This document shows positions 42,602 to 50,557 of a stretch of 64,000 bases of DNA, one piece after another; positions within the stretch are counted from its first letter, which is position 1; the number at the start of each line of letters is the position of its first letter. The notes under the pieces are model-generated. The model was not told where the DNA came from and made no database searches. It was given only the letters and a program-made list of their open reading frames with translations. Made by a program: the position numbers and the translations under genes. Source of the DNA: Acidobacteriota bacterium (GTDB lineage: Bacteria; Acidobacteriota; Blastocatellia; Pyrinomonadales; Pyrinomonadaceae); NCBI GenBank assembly GCA_018269075.1, contig JAFDVJ010000006.1, positions 155,424 to 219,423 on the forward strand. The letters run 5' to 3'.

Positions 42602-42682
42602 GAGTCGGGAGTGGAGAGTGGAGAGTGGAGAGTCATAAGAAAATCCGCTAACTCTCCACTCTCCGCTCTTCACTCTCCACTC
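42602..42682. repeat. Inverted pair of 7-bp arrays, unit GGAGAGT / ACTCTCC
   Basis: Arms 42602-42634 and 42651-42682 can pair into a roughly 30-bp hairpin with a 16-base loop. It starts at the nuoN stop codon and ends six bases before the CAT-like gene. Confidence 0.9.
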
Positions 42683-42688
42683 AAAAAG

Positions 42689-43318
42689 ATGAAACCCGTC
42701 GATCTCGAAACCTGGAACCGGAGAGCCGTTTTCGAACATTTCCGGGATTACGAAATTCCCTTCTTCAGCATCACCGCCAATCTCGACGTCACCCGGCTTT
42801 ATCAATTCTGCAAACGGCACGAGCTTTCCTTTTCGCTCGCGACGATCTTTTATTCGCTGCGCGCGGCCAACGAGATCCGCGAATTCCGGATCCGGCTGAT
42901 CGACGGCCGGCCGTTCGAATTCGACCGCGTCCACGGTTCGCAGACGATTCTGCACGAGGACGAGTCGATCTCGTTCTCGGTGCTCGAAGACCGCGACGAC
43001 GTTTTCAAGTTCGTCGCCGACAGCCGGGCCGTGCTCGAAGAATACCGGCGGCTCAAATCGCTCGACACCGGCAACGAACGGCTCGACCTGCTCTATTATT
43101 CGATCATCCCGTGGATTTCCTTCACGAGCGTCAGCAACGCGATGCGGCTCGACGAACGCCAGACGATCCCGCGGCTCGTCTTCGGCCGGGTTTTCGAAGA
43201 AGCCGGCCGCAAAAAGATCCCGCACGCGATCGAGATCCATCACGCCATCGCCGACGGCCTCCACGCCGGCCGCTATTTTATGAAGCTCCAGGAAAACTTC
43301 GACTCAACCGATTTTTGA
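42689..43318 (+). CDS. CatA-like O-acetyltransferase
   Basis: A 209-residue protein of the chloramphenicol acetyltransferase family. The catalytic block IHHAIADGLHAGRYF lies near residues 183-197 (His then DG), and the early WNRRAVFEHFRDYEIPFFSITANLDVT block matches the N-terminal region. Family members form trimers and use acetyl-CoA. Without biochemical data it should not be called a resistance gene. The start at 42689 excludes residues encoded by the preceding array; it has no strong ribosome site. Confidence 0.82.
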   Translation: MKPVDLETWNRRAVFEHFRDYEIPFFSITANLDVTRLYQFCKRHELSFSLATIFYSLRAANEIREFRIRLIDGRPFEFDRVHGSQTILHEDESISFSVLEDRDDVFKFVADSRAVLEEYRRLKSLDTGNERLDLLYYSIIPWISFTSVSNAMRLDERQTIPRLVFGRVFEEAGRKKIPHAIEIHHAIADGLHAGRYFMKLQENFDSTDF

Positions 43319-43387
43319 GTTTGGGAAGTTTAGGAAGTTTTGGAAGTTTTGGAAGTTTTAGAAGTTCAGGAAGGTAAAAAATTTGGC

Positions 43388-43729
43388 AGTGAACCAAAAG
43401 TAATGCCGAATCGAAGATCTTCGATCAATTACCGTTAGCGGACGGTTTTAACAAAAACCGACAAGTATTCCGAATTGAGCCTGTGGAACAGGCGACAGAG
43501 TATAGCTACAGGCGCAAGCCTGTAGACAGGTTCGCCCCATCGATTAAAGCCCCGAAGCGGGCGACAGAAAAGGAGGCGGTGCGGCCTCTGTCGCCTGTTC
43601 CACAGGCTTCGGTTCATTATTGGGCACTGACTACAGGCTTGTGCCTGTAGCTATACTCTGTCGCCTGTTCCACAGGCTTTAAGTCTATCAGCTGGCGGCA
43701 ATCGATCAATGCCTTACTTTTGGTTCACT
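43388..43729. mobile_element. MITE-like element with terminal and internal inverted repeats
   Basis: About 342 bp bounded by 19-bp terminal inverted repeats (43388-43406 and 43711-43729, one mismatch, core AGTGAACCAAAAGTAA). Inside, 47-bp arms at 43479-43525 and 43631-43677 are complementary with one mismatch. No open frame of a transposase is present, so any movement would depend on an enzyme elsewhere. No clear target-site duplication is visible. Confidence 0.65.
43479..43677. repeat. Internal inverted repeat with GCCTGTGGAACAGGC modules
   Basis: Each 47-bp arm contains two small palindromes (GCCTGTGGAACAGGC and CTACAGGC-GCAAG-CCTGTAG). The centre holds a TCGCCCGCTTCGGGGC-type module in inverse orientation, shared with a site at 54.5 kb. 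Confidence 0.85.
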
Positions 43730-43823
43730 ACCAGCAGTTTTCATCCCAAACTTCCCAAACTTCCCAAACTTCCTAAACTTCCTAAACTTCCCCAACCACC
43801 TATGTTATTCTGTTAGAGGTTTT

Positions 43824-44300
43824 ATGGAAACTGTTGCGGAAATTCGGGAAAAACTCGGGGCGGAATGGATTCCGGCGATCTATCGCGACCGGATTCGCGT
43901 CCAGCGGACGCGCGCTTACAGTCTCGAACTGCCGAAGACCGAACACCGCGCCGAGATCCAGCACACCTTGCTCGGCATCGAGCTCAAGGTCGGCAACAAA
44001 CGATTTTCCTGTCCCGATCTTTCGACCGCCCGCTATCTGCAGGTCTTCGCCCGGATCGGCTGTCCCGAAGTCGCGATTCCCTACGACATCACGAAAATCT
44101 CGACGCTCGCCGACGAGCTCGAAATCTCGTGGCACAAAACGCTTTTATTTTTCGAAGAGCTGACGAAAAGCAAGGTCGCCTCGGCCAAAGGCCGGATGCG
44201 CTCGGGCCTGATCAAGGAAATCCGCCACGAGCTCGAAGAAATCGGCGCCGGCTCGCTGATGCCCGAATTTCGCCAAACCACCCGGCAGAGAGACAATTGA
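43824..44300 (+). CDS. Hypothetical protein, helical
   Basis: A 158-residue soluble protein starting METVAEIREKLGAEWIP. It alternates strands (EHRAEIQHTLLGIELKVG) and helices, with a charged helical C-terminus (GLIKEIRHELEEIG). No family recognised. AGAGG lies five bases before the ATG. It is separated from the glutamine amidotransferase gene by an array pair, so functional linkage is possible but unproven. Confidence 0.65.
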   Translation: METVAEIREKLGAEWIPAIYRDRIRVQRTRAYSLELPKTEHRAEIQHTLLGIELKVGNKRFSCPDLSTARYLQVFARIGCPEVAIPYDITKISTLADELEISWHKTLLFFEELTKSKVASAKGRMRSGLIKEIRHELEEIGAGSLMPEFRQTTRQRDN

Positions 44301-44416
44301 TTTCGGATTTCGGATTTCGGATTTCGGATTTGTCTGAGTTTGAACGATTCAGGTTTAATCGGAAAGCTCCCCACAACAGACCAATCCGAAATCCGAAATC
44401 CGAAATCCGAAATCCG
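44300..44416. repeat. Inverted pair of 7-bp arrays, unit ATTTCGG / CCGAAAT
   Basis: Arms 44300-44331 and 44382-44416 begin at the stop of the hypothetical gene and end two bases before the amidotransferase ATG. Confidence 0.9.
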
Positions 44417-44417
44417 G

Positions 44418-45383
44418 ATGGACAGTTTTAACACTTTGCGCTACCATTATAGGGTTATGTTGGACGCCGGATTAGCATTTTCGAAAGAGACGGAACAAAC
44501 GAAATCACTGCCTTTTCCTTATAACAAACAGGACTTTTGTTATTACGAGCCGATCGAGAAACGGATCGAGCACGTCAAGGTATTGATCGTCAACAATTGT
44601 CTGCGCTACGAATCCGATCTGTCGCCGCTCGCGCACCGCGACTGGAACAGCGCGACCGCGACGAAGCTGCGGTTCGAAAACAAGATCTCGGCGATGGCGA
44701 CCGACAATATCGCCAACAACGTGATCCGGCTCGTCCGCCAGCCGAAAACGCTGACCGTCCATCTTTCCGAAGTTCCCGAGGCCGCCGAATCGTTCTCGCC
44801 CGACGCGATCGTGATGAGCGGCACGCTCACGGATTTCGATTACTACAACCCGGAACATCTCGAAAAATTCGCGAATTTCATCAAAAAGACGCAGATTCCG
44901 GTGCTCGCGATCTGCGGCGCGCACCAGCTCGTCGGGCTTTCCTTCGGCCAGCCGCTCCGGACGCTCGACAATCTCGACCCGTCCGAGAAACGGACCGACC
45001 GCGTCGTCGAATATCAATACCGCTTCGTCAAGATCACCGACACGTCCGACCCGATCTTCGAAGGCATCGCCAACACCGAAAGCGGAATCTGGCAGGAATA
45101 CACGACGCAGGACGACATCCTGCGCGTCTGGCAGAATCACGGTCTTCAGGTCAAGGGCGTGCCCGAAGGCTTCAAGCTGCTCGCGACCGCTTACCTGTGC
45201 AAAAACCAGATGATGGTCCGCCGCACCGGCGGTCAGATGATCTACACCGTCCAGTTTCACCTCGAAAAATCGTTCGAAGACTGGTCGAAGAACCCGACCC
45301 GCTGGCAGCACGTCAACGAATCGCGCGACGGCCGGATTCTGTTCGAAAATTTTCTCAAACTGGCGCTCGAACATCGAAGTTAA
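44418..45383 (+). CDS. Class I glutamine amidotransferase-like protein
   Basis: A 321-residue protein with a type 1 GATase domain from about residue 53. The catalytic triad is intact: Cys166 in LAICGAHQ, His281 and Glu283 in VQFHLEKS. The domain normally releases ammonia from glutamine for a synthase partner; no synthase domain is fused and none is adjacent, so the acceptor is unknown. The start is uncertain: ATG 44418 follows an array, and ATG 44457 (MLDAGLAFSKE) follows AGGG and is plausible. Confidence 0.75.
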   Translation: MDSFNTLRYHYRVMLDAGLAFSKETEQTKSLPFPYNKQDFCYYEPIEKRIEHVKVLIVNNCLRYESDLSPLAHRDWNSATATKLRFENKISAMATDNIANNVIRLVRQPKTLTVHLSEVPEAAESFSPDAIVMSGTLTDFDYYNPEHLEKFANFIKKTQIPVLAICGAHQLVGLSFGQPLRTLDNLDPSEKRTDRVVEYQYRFVKITDTSDPIFEGIANTESGIWQEYTTQDDILRVWQNHGLQVKGVPEGFKLLATAYLCKNQMMVRRTGGQMIYTVQFHLEKSFEDWSKNPTRWQHVNESRDGRILFENFLKLALEHRS

Positions 45384-45427
45384 TGCGCCGTTCCGTTTGA
45401 ACCGGCCCGATTCGTCCGCGGTAGTTT

Positions 45428-45874
45428 ATGACAAAGAAGAAATTGACGTATCTTTTCGGTTTGATCGCGGGCGCGATCGTGATCGTCTTTCTTTATCTTG
45501 CGATCGCCCGGCCGCCGGTCGCCGTCCGGATTCGTGATCTCGATTCCGTTCGCGGAAACCCGGCGGTACTCGTTCTCAACCCGTTTCGCGACCGCGCGCC
45601 CGAAGCGGCGGCCGAAGAATTTCTCGAAAAACTCCGCGACGGCCGCTGCGCCGAAGCCGTCGCCGGCTTCCCCGCCGATCGATCCGAGTATATCTGCCGC
45701 AAACAGGCCGAATATCCGCTCCTCAGCTGGCAGTTAATCGATCTCGAACCGGACGGTTCCGGCGTTCGAATCAGTTACCGGCACAATTCCCGAAACTCGT
45801 CCGAGGAAATGTCCGTCTTCCTCGGTAAAACCGGACCGAACTGGAAGGTGACCGGGTTTGCCATCGGATATTGA
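45428..45874 (+). CDS. Membrane-anchored hypothetical protein
   Basis: A 148-residue protein with one N-terminal transmembrane helix (YLFGLIAGAIVIVFLYLAI, about 9-27) and a soluble C-terminal domain containing EFLEKLRDGRCAEAVAGF, similar in shape to DUF4878-like NTF2-fold lipoproteins, though the match is weak. It is probably anchored in the inner membrane with the domain outside. No ribosome site is obvious. Confidence 0.65.
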   Translation: MTKKKLTYLFGLIAGAIVIVFLYLAIARPPVAVRIRDLDSVRGNPAVLVLNPFRDRAPEAAAEEFLEKLRDGRCAEAVAGFPADRSEYICRKQAEYPLLSWQLIDLEPDGSGVRISYRHNSRNSSEEMSVFLGKTGPNWKVTGFAIGY

Positions 45875-45926
45875 AGCTTTGGCGGCGTTACGGCCCGGGA
45901 ATCGGGCGACGCCGGTATTTCCCGGC

Positions 45927-45963
45927 GAAGCCGCCCGGGCCGATCGACGACCCGGGCGGCTTC
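45927..45963. terminator. Strong stem-loop between convergent genes
   Basis: GAAGCCGCCCGGG and CCCGGGCGGCTTC form a perfect 13-bp stem with an 11-base loop between a plus gene ending at 45874 and a minus gene ending at 46001. A T-run is lacking, so it is a likely but not standard bidirectional terminator. Confidence 0.55.
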
Positions 45964-46000
45964 CGGAATTTAAGCCGGCGTTTTGCCGGCAAGCGCGTCG

Positions 46001-46543
46001 TCACGGTTTGTAGGGCAGCGACGAGTGGTGCAGAACGATTTTCAAATGCCCGTTTTCATCCATTTTATAACCCCAGGTCTTATCGACGACGGTTTCTTCG
46101 CCCTTCGCGTTCCAGAGATAAACGTTTCCCATCGAAAGCGCCAGATCGCCGTTGAGGATAAAGCCCCGCGGTTTGCTCTCGCATCTCGTCCAGCCTTTTA
46201 AGGCGAACCCGTTGTCGTTTTTGTATTTTTCGTTCCCGCCGACGAAATAGGCCAGCGCGCCTTCCTTATCCATTCGAAAAGTCTGCTCGCCGGTCGTCAG
46301 CGTCGGCTTGAAAAGCACCGGGCCGGCCTGATAATAATACGCGGCGTCGATCACGTCCGAAGCGACTTTTTGATAGTCTTCACCCTTCGTCTTCGATTCG
46401 CCGATCCGGACCAAAGCCCCGCACCACGCTTTCTGGGCGTCGGCGATCATCCGTTCGGTAATGTTAAAGCTCGAGGCCTGCTGGGCAAAGCCGACGGTCG
46501 ATAAAGCAAGTAATAATGTTAATCCTAAAATTGTTTTTTTCAT
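46001..46543 (-). CDS. Secreted SnoaL/NTF2-like protein
   Basis: A 180-residue protein with a signal peptide (TILGLTLLLALSTVGFAQ). The mature part resembles NTF2-like/CaMKII-association-fold proteins often mis-annotated as phosphoribosyl-AMP cyclohydrolase: ITERMIADAQKAWCGALV, YYYQAGPVLFKPT, EGALAYFVGGN, GFALKGW, ALSMGNVYLWNA and IVLHHSSLPY. The ribosome site AGGAAGGA is strong. It is the second gene of the unit behind the candidate Mn2+ riboswitch, 21 bases after the first. Confidence 0.8.
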   Translation of the reverse strand: MKKTILGLTLLLALSTVGFAQQASSFNITERMIADAQKAWCGALVRIGESKTKGEDYQKVASDVIDAAYYYQAGPVLFKPTLTTGEQTFRMDKEGALAYFVGGNEKYKNDNGFALKGWTRCESKPRGFILNGDLALSMGNVYLWNAKGEETVVDKTWGYKMDENGHLKIVLHHSSLPYKP

Positions 46544-46564
46544 TTTTTTCTTCCTTCCTGATTA

Positions 46565-47242
46565 TTAAAGATTGAAGCGGAAGCTCGTGCCGATGCCGTT
46601 CAGAGTTCCGGGCCGTGTCCGGTTCCCCGTTTCATCCTGACGAACATAGTAGATATCCGCTGAAAACCGTTTGTTGAATTTGTGCGAAAACCCCGCCTGC
46701 GTCCGGTACCGGGCAAAGCCCTTGAGACGAAAATCGTAAAACGTCTCGAACGAAACGAACGGCTCGAACTTCCGGTCCGCGATCGTGACCTCGCGTTTGA
46801 CCCAGAAGCGATTTCGAACGACGGTCGCGTTCGGGCGCGCGTAACGATTTTCGTACTGATACAGATTGCGATTGACCAAAGTCCATTTTTTGTCGCGGCT
46901 GAGCGGAACGGTTAGAGTCGCCATTCCCAGATACCGGCTCTCATAGCGTTTCTGCCGGAAAGTCGGGTTGGAATAGCGATACAAATAGCCGCCGCCGACC
47001 GTCACGTATTTATTGACTTTTTTCGTGATCAGACCGCCGATCCGGGCGTCGGTCGTCGTTTTCACGTCGTTTCCGAAACGCCCGAACGTCCACAAAACGA
47101 AATTCCAGTCCTTTTTTTTGTTCAGCGGAATGATAAACTGCGTATCATTCCAGAGCTGAAAATCGGTCTCGAACCGCGTCTGTGAAAAAGCGTTCGCGGA
47201 AAACGCCAAACTCGACAAAATGACGAAAATTATTTTTTTCAT
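46565..47242 (-). CDS. DUF2490-like outer-membrane beta-barrel protein
   Basis: A 225-residue protein with a signal peptide (MKKIIFVILSSLAFSANAFS) and many short amphipathic strands rich in Tyr, Phe and Arg (RFETDFQLWNDTQF, YVTVGGGYLYRYS, KWTLVNRNLYQYENRY, GFSHKFNKRFSADIYYV), ending in FRFNL, a typical outer-membrane end. It fits DUF2490. The ATG at 47242 is chosen because the upstream in-frame ATG would lie in the terminator hairpin. It is under a candidate riboswitch. Confidence 0.72.
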   Translation of the reverse strand: MKKIIFVILSSLAFSANAFSQTRFETDFQLWNDTQFIIPLNKKKDWNFVLWTFGRFGNDVKTTTDARIGGLITKKVNKYVTVGGGYLYRYSNPTFRQKRYESRYLGMATLTVPLSRDKKWTLVNRNLYQYENRYARPNATVVRNRFWVKREVTIADRKFEPFVSFETFYDFRLKGFARYRTQAGFSHKFNKRFSADIYYVRQDETGNRTRPGTLNGIGTSFRFNL

Positions 47243-47256
47243 TTCCTTCAAACGTG

Positions 47257-47315
47257 AAAAAAGAGAAAGACCTCCCGCAGAAATTGTTCGGTTAAACAAC
47301 GCCTGCGAAAGGTCT
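47257..47315 (-). terminator. Riboswitch expression-platform terminator
   Basis: On the minus strand AGACCTTTCGCAG...GTTGTT pairs with AACAA...CTGCGGGAGGTCT, followed by CTTTCTCTTTTTTT. Its 5' half includes the 3' strand of the aptamer P1 helix, so aptamer and terminator exclude each other. Confidence 0.75.
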
Positions 47316-47403
47316 TGATGCTTTTTTGACGAACCGGGCCGGCGTTGGCCGACCGTATTGACGATGTCGTCAAACCTCGCGGGTGATCTACTCCCCTCTC
47401 ACA
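47304..47403 (-). promoter_or_regulatory. Candidate yybP-ykoY Mn2+ riboswitch aptamer
   Basis: On the minus strand P1 pairs TGTGAGAGG (47395-47403) with CCTTTCGCA (47304-47312). The conserved GGGGAGTAG follows the P1 5' strand and AAGACCTTT precedes the end, as in the yybP-ykoY consensus. GC-rich hairpins fill the middle. The layout is a transcriptional ON switch: Mn2+ would stabilise P1 and prevent the terminator. The gene below is not a known manganese exporter. Confidence 0.7.
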
Positions 47404-47410
47404 TTTGCCA

Positions 47411-47439
47411 CTTTAATAAACGGGCAATTTGATTGTCAA
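47411..47439 (-). promoter_or_regulatory. Weak promoter for the riboswitch transcript
   Basis: -35 TTGACA (47434-47439) with a TTAAAG -10 at 17 bases or TATTAA at 15 bases on the minus strand. Transcription would start just before the aptamer. Confidence 0.45.
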
Positions 47440-47530
47440 GCGAAAAACGACTTGATTCGTATATTTTTATTATTTTTTCATCTAAAATCGTATAGAGTCA
47501 TATATTTTATTGAATATTATCGAAATCAGA

Positions 47531-47559
47531 TTGACAGAATTCGTATGAATTAGTATAAC
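47531..47559 (+). promoter_or_regulatory. Sigma-70 promoter of the HTH-TOBE regulator
   Basis: -35 TTGACA (47531-47536), a 17-base spacer and -10 TATAAC (47554-47559). The predicted transcription start falls on the GTG at 47566. TCGTAT occurs three times in the divergent region (47457, 47488, 47541), the last within the spacer. Confidence 0.72.
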
Positions 47560-47565
47560 TCTTTA

Positions 47566-47970
47566 GTGAAGTCTTTTAAGGCAAAAGACGCGGCCGAAAA
47601 AATCGGCATCAGTTATCCGACGATCAAGCAATGGATTTACGAGGGCAAGATCAAATCAATCAAGACTCCGGGCGGACATCACCGGATTCCCGAAGAGGAG
47701 ATACGGAGAGTCACCGGAGAGGACGAGTTTGAAAACGAGCGGGAAACGACGACCCGAAATTCCGAGCCGATCAGCGTCAGAAACCGGCTGGTCGGAGAGG
47801 TTCTGGAAGTCAGATACGACGGGCTCTTCGCCGAAGTCAAGATAAACGTCGGGGGTCAGGTGATAAATTCGATTATCACGCGGAGCGGATGCGAGGAATT
47901 GGGATTGAAAAAAGGAATGAAAGCAGCCGCCCTCTTTAAGGCCACCGAGGTGATGATTTCGCGGGTTTAA
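47566..47970 (+). CDS. Helix-turn-helix / TOBE-domain regulator
   Basis: A 134-residue protein with a MerR/excisionase-type HTH (AKDAAEKIGISYPTIKQWIYEGKIKSIKTPGGHHRI, residues about 6-42) and a C-terminal TOBE/Mop-like domain (about 70-134: RNRLVGEVLEVRYDGLFAEVKINVGGQVINSIITRSG, and MKAAALFKATEVM). TOBE domains of this type bind molybdate or tungstate. It is translated from a GTG with no leader visible, so it is probably a leaderless mRNA. Divergent from the riboswitch-controlled unit. Confidence 0.82.
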   Translation: MKSFKAKDAAEKIGISYPTIKQWIYEGKIKSIKTPGGHHRIPEEEIRRVTGEDEFENERETTTRNSEPISVRNRLVGEVLEVRYDGLFAEVKINVGGQVINSIITRSGCEELGLKKGMKAAALFKATEVMISRV

Positions 47971-48105
47971 TTTCCCGGAGCCCGGAAATTTAAGTTTAGT
48001 TCAAAGCCTTGATCAAAGGTCGACCAATCAGTCTGTCGGTTTTCAGCCGACGGAGCGGTCGAAGTGTATCTAAAATCAAAAAATTCTGAAAAGGGGAATA
48101 ACGAT

Positions 48106-49575
48106 ATGAACAAAGGAAAAAGCGCCATCACGGTGGCCTACGGCGACGGGATCGGGCCGGAAATTATGGCGGCGACCCTGGAAATTCTGGAAAAAGGCGG
48201 CGCCCGGCTCGACATCGAAACGATCGAAATCGGCGAACGGGTTTATCTGTCGGGAAACACGGCCGGCATCTCGGCCGAAGCCTGGGAATCGCTCCGGCGG
48301 ACCCGGGTCTTTCTGAAGGCTCCGATCACGACCCCGCAGGGCGGCGGTTATAAATCGCTGAACGTGACGGTCCGCAAGACGCTGGGCCTCTTCGCCAACG
48401 TCCGCCCGTGCGTTTCCTACGCGCCGTTCGTCGATACGCGGCATCCGAATATGGATCTGGTCATCATCCGGGAAAACGAGGAAGACCTCTACGCCGGCAT
48501 CGAGCATCGCCAGACTTCGCAGGTTTATCAATGCCTGAAGCTGATCACGCGGCCGGGATGCGAAAAGATCATCCGCTACGGTTTCGAATACGCCCGCCGG
48601 CACAACCGCCGCAAAGTCACCTGTTTCACCAAAGACAACATTATGAAGATGACCGACGGTCTGTTTCATAAAGTTTTCGACGAGGTGGCGGCGGAATATC
48701 CCGACATCGAGAACGAACACTGGATCGTCGACATCGGGTCGGCCAAATTATCCGATACGCCGGGCGATTTCGACGTCATCGTCCTGCCGAACCTCTACGG
48801 CGACATCCTTTCGGACGTCGCCGCGCAGATCGCCGGCTCGGTCGGTCTCGCGGGTTCGGCCAACATCGGCGACAACATCGCGATGTTCGAGGCGATTCAC
48901 GGTTCGGCGCCGAATATCGCCGGCCGGAACGAGGCCAATCCCTCGGGCCTGCTGCACGGGGCGATTATGATGCTGGTTCATCTGAATCAGACCAAAGCCG
49001 CCGAAACCATTCATAACGCCTGGCTGAAAACGATCGAAGACGGCATCCACACCGCGGATATCTTCAAAAAAGGCCTCAGCCGAAAAGCCGCCGGGACCCG
49101 AGAATTTGCCGCGGCCGTGATCGAGCGGCTCGGCGAAAAGCCGAACCGGCTGAAAGCCGTCAGCTATTCGGCCGGCAACGCGAAGCTGCCCCAGCCCGTA
49201 TTTGCCGCCGAAACGAACGGCCGCGCGAAAAAGGAGAAAAAAGAGATGGTCGGCGTCGATATCTTTCTCGACTGGAAAGCCGGCTCGCCGAACGATCTGG
49301 GGAATTTACTGGAGCAGATCGAGGGCGACGGCGTCAAATTACAGATGATCACCAACCGCGGCGTCAAAGTTTATCCCGACGGCTTTCCGGAAACCTTCTG
49401 CACCGATCACTGGCGCTGCCGGTTCGTCGCCCGCAACGGCGACAAGATCGTCCGGCATCCGCAGATCATCGATCTTCTCGGCCGGGTCAACGATTTGGGT
49501 CTCGACTTTATCAAGATGGAGACGCTCTGCGAATTCGACGGCGAAAAGGGCTACTCGCTCGGACAGGGCCAGTAA
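48106..49575 (+). CDS. icd: NADP-dependent isocitrate dehydrogenase (Thermus/Rickettsia type)
   Basis: A 489-residue TCA-cycle enzyme. The isocitrate/isopropylmalate-dehydrogenase core has DGIGPEIM (about 13-20), the phosphate-binding SLNVTVRKTLGLFANVRP and IRENEEDLYAGIEHRQT. A C-terminal domain of about 120 residues after a Lys-rich linker (GRAKKEKKE, near 380) marks the longer Thermus/Rickettsia subgroup and separates it from LeuB at 61 kb. AGGGG lies nine bases before the ATG. Confidence 0.85.
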   Translation: MNKGKSAITVAYGDGIGPEIMAATLEILEKGGARLDIETIEIGERVYLSGNTAGISAEAWESLRRTRVFLKAPITTPQGGGYKSLNVTVRKTLGLFANVRPCVSYAPFVDTRHPNMDLVIIRENEEDLYAGIEHRQTSQVYQCLKLITRPGCEKIIRYGFEYARRHNRRKVTCFTKDNIMKMTDGLFHKVFDEVAAEYPDIENEHWIVDIGSAKLSDTPGDFDVIVLPNLYGDILSDVAAQIAGSVGLAGSANIGDNIAMFEAIHGSAPNIAGRNEANPSGLLHGAIMMLVHLNQTKAAETIHNAWLKTIEDGIHTADIFKKGLSRKAAGTREFAAAVIERLGEKPNRLKAVSYSAGNAKLPQPVFAAETNGRAKKEKKEMVGVDIFLDWKAGSPNDLGNLLEQIEGDGVKLQMITNRGVKVYPDGFPETFCTDHWRCRFVARNGDKIVRHPQIIDLLGRVNDLGLDFIKMETLCEFDGEKGYSLGQGQ

Positions 49576-49578
49576 ATC

Positions 49579-49721
49579 GGAGTCCCGAGTCGAGAGTCCG
49601 TAGTCTTGAGTCTTTTTTATGCCGCGAAGATTTTCCGTCACGGTCTGTGGATTTCACGAAAAACCGGACGGACCGGCGCGCGGCGGACGACTTCGGACTC
49701 GGGACTTTCGACTCGGGAACG
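49579..49721. repeat. Loose inverted pair of GAGTCCC/GACTCGG-type arrays
   Basis: Arm 49579-49612 (GAGTCCCGAGTCGAGAGTC) faces 49693-49721 (GGACTCGGGACTTTCGACTC). Degenerate but inverted, as at other sites. Confidence 0.6.
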
Positions 49722-49761
49722 GGATCGAATCGGAATTTTTTTCGGGGAGCGGCTTCAGCAA

Positions 49762-50403
49762 ATGGATATTTTGGGAAAAAGCACGAAAATCACCGGGCGC
49801 ACTATTTTCGACGGGCCGGGTCGGGATAACGATTTCTGGGTGACCTGCACCGACTGTGCGGACGCGCCCGCCTATTCCGGCGCGACGCGGCTTGGTCACC
49901 AAAATGCCGGAAACACCGGTTTTTTAGGCGACCTCAATTTTCAATCGGCGCTGCAGTTGGCCGTCGAACTGCGGAATTCGGAAAATATCTTCGTCTGCGG
50001 GCATTCTGAATGCCGGGTGATCGGCTCGATTCTGGAAAACGAGCGGCGGCTCGATTTTCTCGACACCTGGACCGCGCCGATCGCCCGGCTCGCGGCCCGG
50101 AACAATTCGCTGCTGGCCGAACTGGACGGAGCGGATCGTTCGGCGGCGCTGGCGAAACTCAACGTCCTCAGTCAGGTTCTGAACATCGGCGATTCGGTGA
50201 CGGTCAGGGAAAAATGGAAACAGGGCGCGAAACTGAAACTCTGGGCGGTTTATTTCGATTCGCGCGCGGATTCGCTGATGGATCTGGATTTTTCGGTCGA
50301 GTCGATCGAACAGCTCAATCTGCGGAGAAACATCTTTTCCCGAAAACTGGACGAGGCCCGAAAGCTCGATTTTTTTCGAGTTCAATACGGATTTTCGGCT
50401 TAG
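49762..50403 (+). CDS. Beta-carbonic-anhydrase-like protein with altered active site
   Basis: A 213-residue protein with the beta-class fold: the first zinc ligand Cys29 and the catalytic Asp31 lie in VTCTDCAD, and His81 with Cys84 in CGHSECRV complete the zinc site. The Arg that normally pairs with the Asp (CxDxR) is replaced by Ala33, so CO2 hydration may be weak or lost. The start at 49762 gives the normal family length; an upstream ATG is within repeat DNA. Confidence 0.75.
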   Translation: MDILGKSTKITGRTIFDGPGRDNDFWVTCTDCADAPAYSGATRLGHQNAGNTGFLGDLNFQSALQLAVELRNSENIFVCGHSECRVIGSILENERRLDFLDTWTAPIARLAARNNSLLAELDGADRSAALAKLNVLSQVLNIGDSVTVREKWKQGAKLKLWAVYFDSRADSLMDLDFSVESIEQLNLRRNIFSRKLDEARKLDFFRVQYGFSA

Positions 50404-50487
50404 AGCGAAAAGCGGCTGAGCGTCCGAAAAAAAGCCAATCCGGCCGTCGTTTTCGAACGGGGCGGATGGCGGATCAATCGAAAGCAT

Positions 50488-50516
50488 AAAAAAAGAGCCG
50501 TCGACACCGACGGCTC
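50488..50516 (-). terminator. Intrinsic terminator of the small-gene unit
   Basis: On the minus strand GAGCCGTCG-GTGT-CGACGGCTC is a perfect 9-bp stem followed by TTTTTTT. It ends transcription of the genes at 50914-50558. Confidence 0.85.
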
Positions 50517-50557
50517 AAAGTCCAAAAAATAACGAAGAAACCATCCCTGACCATTCT

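Larger units (their letters stand above)
43321..43792. repeat. Inverted pair of 9-bp arrays around a MITE-like element
   Basis: GGAAGTTTT-type units at 43321-43374 face AAACTTCCC units at 43744-43792. The MITE-like element lies in the loop between the arms, as if it had inserted there. Confidence 0.85.

Noticed and set aside
42689..43318. Chloramphenicol resistance gene
   Set aside because: The CAT fold and HHxxxDG motif are clear, but family membership alone does not show antibiotic activity, and there is no mobile context.
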